From Tridacna crocea (lineage: Eukaryota > Mollusca > Bivalvia > Cardiida > Cardiidae): a stretch of 64,000 nucleotides of DNA. The notes beneath the pieces are model-generated. The model did not search any database and had not been told where the DNA came from. It was given only the letters and a program-made list of their open reading frames with translations. The stretch is from NCBI GenBank assembly GCA_943736015.1, contig OX031061.1, forward strand, positions 63,308,192 to 63,372,191, given 5' to 3'. Shown here one piece after another: positions 56,201 through 62,200 of the stretch. How positions within the stretch are numbered: position 1 is the first letter of the stretch; each line of letters begins with the position of its first letter. The position numbers and the translations under genes were made by a program.

Positions 56201-59200
56201 GTTCTGTAGGCTGAAATCAATGCTGGATTTGATAAATGATGTACACAAATATTGTAATAATTTTAAAATTATCTTAATTTTTATTTAAGTGTTTTATTTA
56301 TTTCTTATTTATCTATTTACTTTTTGTAAGGATAATATACTTAATACAATAACTCAGATGATTAAACACACTTGTATCTACACATTTCTATTTATTTGTA
56401 GATTTTTTTCATATAAAAGCACGAAATAATAAAAAATATATAAAAAATTTCAATGAACCATTCAAATTCATTTTCAAAGTTAATTTATACTAATACATTC
56501 AAACATATCTTATTGCAGACAAAATGGGTGTAGACGAAATGGGATTAGACAAATTGGGACTGTAGACGAAATGGGACTGACTACACATAAAAATCTGTAG
56601 ACGAAATGGGAGTAGACCAAGTGGGATCAAACCTTATTTATGACTTCTCTCACCGATTTGTAAAAAATCGGCCGGCGGCATGTAATTTTAAGAATCCACC
56701 GATGTCTAAAAATCGGCAGGCGGCAGTTTCACATTTTGACAATAGTGTAACCAAGACTAACCAAGCACTGTATGTGCAGTCTGATCTTGATCAATGCCGT
56801 TCCGCAAAGGTCCATGTTTTAGAGTTCTTCGAAGACGGGTTTAAAATTCTATGAACTGGGTATCATTATCTTTAACTAGACCTCAAAATTATCAGTAGAC
56901 TTATGTTCAATCCTTTATTTCTCAGGTAAATCTTCCCGGCCAACCGCACCGACAACACAAACAATCAGAACCCCACCCACTACAACTATAGGTAAAGTTA
57001 GAATTAGTTCCTTTATTGAATGGCCTATTTACTTCCTTGCTATTAGAAGAACTCCAGATAGAGGGAGTGATTCTGATTTCAAAATTGTCATTATTAATTA
57101 TTCTCCACTAAACCCTATCTTATGGGTACTCATTAAAATCATCTCATCGAGACGATTTGAATGAGAACCCAAAACATAGTGTTTGGAAAAGATACATTGG
57201 ATTCAGAATACCCTCTTATCTGGACCTCTGTATTAGATAACAAAACATGTCATAATGTTTGACTTTATCAAATGACAGAGTGTAAGACTTGTCTACAATG
57301 CATTTTCTTTCGGGACACGACAAATAAGATTTGCTTCAGATCATAAATTTTGTCATAAAGAAAGGCTAAATAACATCCGGGAACGAAGAAATTGCTTGTT
57401 ACCAGCATTTTGTACTTTGATCAAAAGGTTTTCATGTTTTGTTTTTTCGGCAGGGTATAATATTGGAATAACTAGTCAGGGGGCGAAGCCTGGACGAGAT
57501 TTTTTTTGGGAAAAAAAAACGGAGTCATTCTAATGAGACGGAATTAATCAGCTTATTTCGCTATAATGTGCAATGTTGAATATGTGTAGCAAGAGTGGCG
57601 GCGGCGGCTGTGGAGGCGGCTGTGGCGGTGGCTGTGACGACGGCAGCGTTCCCAAATCTCGAATGAGATGACAGGAAGGAGTGGTCTCCCATAACAACAT
57701 AAGCTTACGATAGTGGAATCTGTGTAGGAATGGGACAGTGGACATCCTTCTTTCTCTCTCTTTCTCTGTATCTCTCTCGCGCGCGCGCTATCTCTCTTTC
57801 TCATTTAAGATTTGGGAACACCGCTGCAACCGCCAACGCCAACGCCACAGCCGCCGCCAGCAGAATAAGAGAAGAAAGAGGGAAAACGAACAAGGAGATA
57901 AAAATGGTAAGTTAGAAAAGGCGGCCGCGGTGTTGGCGGCGGCGGCGTTGTTGTTGGCGGCGCTCCCAAATCTAATATATGAGAGAGAGAGGGAGAGATG
58001 TCCACTGTCCCGTTTTCACATAGATTCCACAATTGTAAGCCTATGTAGTCTGCAACTGGCTCCTATTTCGATTTCCACTGGCGGAGAATTGTCACTATTC
58101 AAAGCATCGGAAGTAATGAATATGTAATGATTGAATCAATTTGAGCACGGTGTTAAACATCTAATACACAATATTCCCAAAGTTTGTCCGTCCTTTCTTC
58201 TCTCTGGCTGTCTGGACCATCCGTCCGTCCGATAGCCATTTCTTTTGTTGGCAACTCCTTTAACAGTTTTCATTGGAGTAAGCTCAAACTTACTACAATG
58301 AATCTATGATTTGTAGTTGTGCATGTGATTTTTGGATGTGAATATCTGCAGGTTTTTCTAGATTTGAACCCATTTCACTGACAATCCCCCTAGAGCTTAT
58401 ATGCGGCACTTTGCAAAGCTTTTGGTATAGTGTAGAAAGAGAAATAGAGCTCCCAAATGCCTTTATTTCACAATGCTTTCCTCGACTAATCCAACCTTAC
58501 TTTATTATAATTTGTCTGCTCAAGACAAGATCTGTAATTACCTGTGTCACGTATTGTTGAATCCTGTGGCTAATATCAGATTGAATAATTGGATAATTCA
58601 TGTATAAATTTTCTAATTTTTTCAACATTTTTAATTGATATATAGCTTGTAACACGTGAAAAAGGTCATTCGGACATTTGCGTAAAGTGTCGTCTCGGAT
58701 CATCGTGTGCAGTCAGCACAGGCTAATCCGAAACGACACTTTCCGATCTTATGTGATTTTCTGTTATGGGCAAGTCAACTGTAGCACAAAATCTAATGTA
58801 GTCGTAAAGTATCGTCTCGGATTAGCCTGCGCGGACTGCGCAGGCTAATCCGGGACGACACTTTACGCAAATGTCCGAATGCAACTTTTCGCGTGTTGCA
58901 CTCCATATTATATGCACTTATTTAATTGCTTGATTATTTCCTCGCATGTTTGGCACAAAGCTGTACCCCCACTTCACATGTGTCATGCTATACCACCACC
59001 GACCAACGGTGTAATAAACTGTGAACAAAGGGGAAATGAGGAGTAAGTAGCAATTATCTTTTCACTTTTCCTTCTCTAAATTTCCTTTGCGACTTTGATA
59101 TGTAAAACGCAGATTTAAAAAAAAAAAGGTTAAAACTTTCCTTCCACTATTGGCGGATATTTCTTTTCCGAATCTATTGAACAGTTCCAGGGTCAGCCTA

Positions 59201-62200
59201 GAAATAGCATTTTCAATTTATTCTGTAATCGATCCTGGGTTATTTGGCTGACATTTCTTCGTTCTCATGTACTATTTATGATGCATTTTGACTGGTAATC
59301 TCAGTTTTTCTATGAGGCTAAATAAACTATTTTTATCGCAAATATGCGATCATTTCTATTTTGTACTTGTCGATATCTAATCACCGACGGCCGCCATATT
59401 TGTTGACATCCTTGGGTTTTTTCCAAGGTTGCTTTTAGTATCTGCAGAAATGAAATTATCCCCTCCACAATATAGAGAATCATCATGTTATCGATCTTTT
59501 CTGCAATAAGCAATATTTTGTTGGTTTAAATTTAGCAGGTGACATAGATCTTAGATGCACTTTCTGTGCAGTTTGATCTTGATCTATGCCATTTGCAAAC
59601 GCTTCTTATTTTGACCATAAGGCACAGTAAGGGTCAAACCTGATATTTGCCATTCACAGAATTTCAATACCGACCGCTCATACCTGATGGTATTAATATT
59701 CACTCTTTAATTATTCTTTGCATAAAGGTCAATTTCAGGTCAATTTATTCGAGTAATGAAAACTACTTTCAGAGTATGTGTAGCAAGTTGCGCGAAAGGA
59801 TATATTTTTGAAACAAAAGAAGTTCTTGTCAAACGTGTTTGTGAAAAGGACACGGGTGTTTGGCCATCGGGAAGCGTGGTACCAGCGTGTTTAAGTAAGC
59901 ACTCTATAAGTTTTGGTTAATTTTTTTTCAGGTTTTAAGTCATTCAGGTTTTAAGTCTCGTTCAGATCATAGGCACTTTTCTATTGTTTATTTCTTTTTT
60001 ATCTTTGCTTGTAATATAACAATGTATCCAACTATATTACCTGGTGAACGCAACCCTCTGTATTTTGTCAGTATGTTTCACATTTATTTGTGGTTTCAAT
60101 CTATCTCGCCAAATGCTCGCTGAGTAACATTTACCATAGACATGTTTATTTTTTTTTTCTGAAACGCCGACTCATGTTCGATTCTATATATAAGAAATGT
60201 AAATTTCAATACACGTTTGTCTTTCAGTAAATCCACAAGTTACACCAGAGCCACCAAGCCCACGTGAGTCGATATAGGTTTTGACGTGATGCTAATTTAA
60301 CTTATCTTCTTTGTGTAAAGGATAGTTTAAGATGTTTCATTTGGACAGTATAGATCTCAGAGCTCCTGATAAGAGGGAGTAACGGTATTCTATATCCATT
60401 ATTTCTCTTCGAAACCCTTTTTTGTGGGTACTCACAACACAGGATTTAGTGGATGATAATTAATACTTTCAATTATGAAATCCAAATCACTCCCTCTGTC
60501 AGGAGCTGTAGATCCATAATCAGACTTCACGAAATGTTAGCTTGTGGCAATTTGTAATGATACTTGACCAACATAGATTTTGACCTTGTAATATTTAAAT
60601 TTTCTTGATAAACCCTTTTCCACACAATCCTAAATTTCAACGACCCCCAGAGAAGAAGGAATATGAAAGCAGATAAAAAGTAAACCAATAAAAGAGCGAC
60701 TCGGACAGTTTTAACCTATTTCTGAAGTTTATTTCTCTGCAAGTAGGTATTGCCTTGACTGACTGTAGATGATCAGATTGCCATCTTCACAAAACACTCC
60801 ATACTTTTAATTGATTGATTTTAACACACACAATCTTTCACCTTTGAATGGTGTTAGGCCTTTGAATACTAGTTTTTTGTCTGGCTGTTTTTAGTATTAT
60901 AGTTCTAGTGTCATAAGGGTAACAGGCAGCGTGTATGGCTAAAAATAGCTCTTACACATCTTTACTATGAAAAGAAAAAATCCTCGCCAATGTAAGGTTT
61001 TCTTTTATATGCAAAATATTATATTCCTATCAGAGAAGTACTGGAATTTCACAGTGAATAACACTATTAGTGATAATAAATATGGAAAATGAATCATGAT
61101 TTTTTTTAAAGGTTGTCAGAACTAGGTCTACTTTTTTCCGATATTATTCTTTTGTAATAAATATTAGAATGAAAAAAGTGAAATAGTAATATAATAAATA
61201 GCATGATCAACCGGTGGTGTGTGATGTAAACAGTCTGACACTCGATGCGGTCAAAACAAATTTTTTTATCGTACTCGAATTTTCAACCGCATCACACCCC
61301 ATTCTATTAACAGATTATCACACACAATCAGTTGATTATACTCTTTTTAACTATCTTAAATAATATAATGTCATTAATCAAGTGATTTCGTATTGGCCCA
61401 GTTACAGGTCCGAGGTCAGCCGTATTGGCCCAAGGCCGGAAGTTACAAGTCCGAGGTCAGCCGTATTGGCCCAAGACCGGAAGTTACAGGTCCGAGGTCA
61501 GCCGTATTGGCCCAAGGCCTTCCGGCCTCGGGCCAATACGGCTGACCTCGGACCTGTAACAGGGCCAATACGAAATCACTTGATTAATGACAATTTTATT
61601 AATTAACCCTTTACCAAACAATCTCTGGTTTTTACGACCCTGAAGAAGAAGCCTTCTGAAAACATTGTGAGAAAAGGAGAAAATGCTGGTAGCCACTTTT
61701 CCCCCAATGTTTTCTACCCTGCTGGAAACAAATATCAATTTTTGCGTTACGTTTACTTTGCCGCCTCCTTGAACGTGATTGGCTAAAAGTAAGCGCAGAC
61801 GCTCACGCGACTGAACTTTTTACCAATCACGTTCAAGTATTTCTGTATTGGTCGGGGGTCATCAATATTGATACGAGGTCAACAGTATTGATCGGAGGAC
61901 AAGTCGTATTAAACCGGGGTCACGACCTGTGTACTATACGAAGTCAGAAATGTGACTGGTATCGCGTGGACCGGTTTCCATGTATAACTTCTATATATCC
62001 AATAGTTAATTAATAATTGCTCATATTGTATCATTCTTGATAATTATTAGAAAACAAATTAGTAATATAATAGATGGGATAATCAAGTGATGGTATATGA
62101 TATTAAAAATCTGTCACTCGATCGGGGTTTGATGCAGTCAAAACCTCGTCCTGTCAACTGCATCACACGCCATTGTACCGACAGATTTTCAATATCACAC

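Noticed and set aside
57548..58127. Low-complexity ORFs rich in Arg/Ala/Pro/Ser on both strands
   Set aside because: They come from GGC and CT tracts in a foldback region; no splice or domain support.
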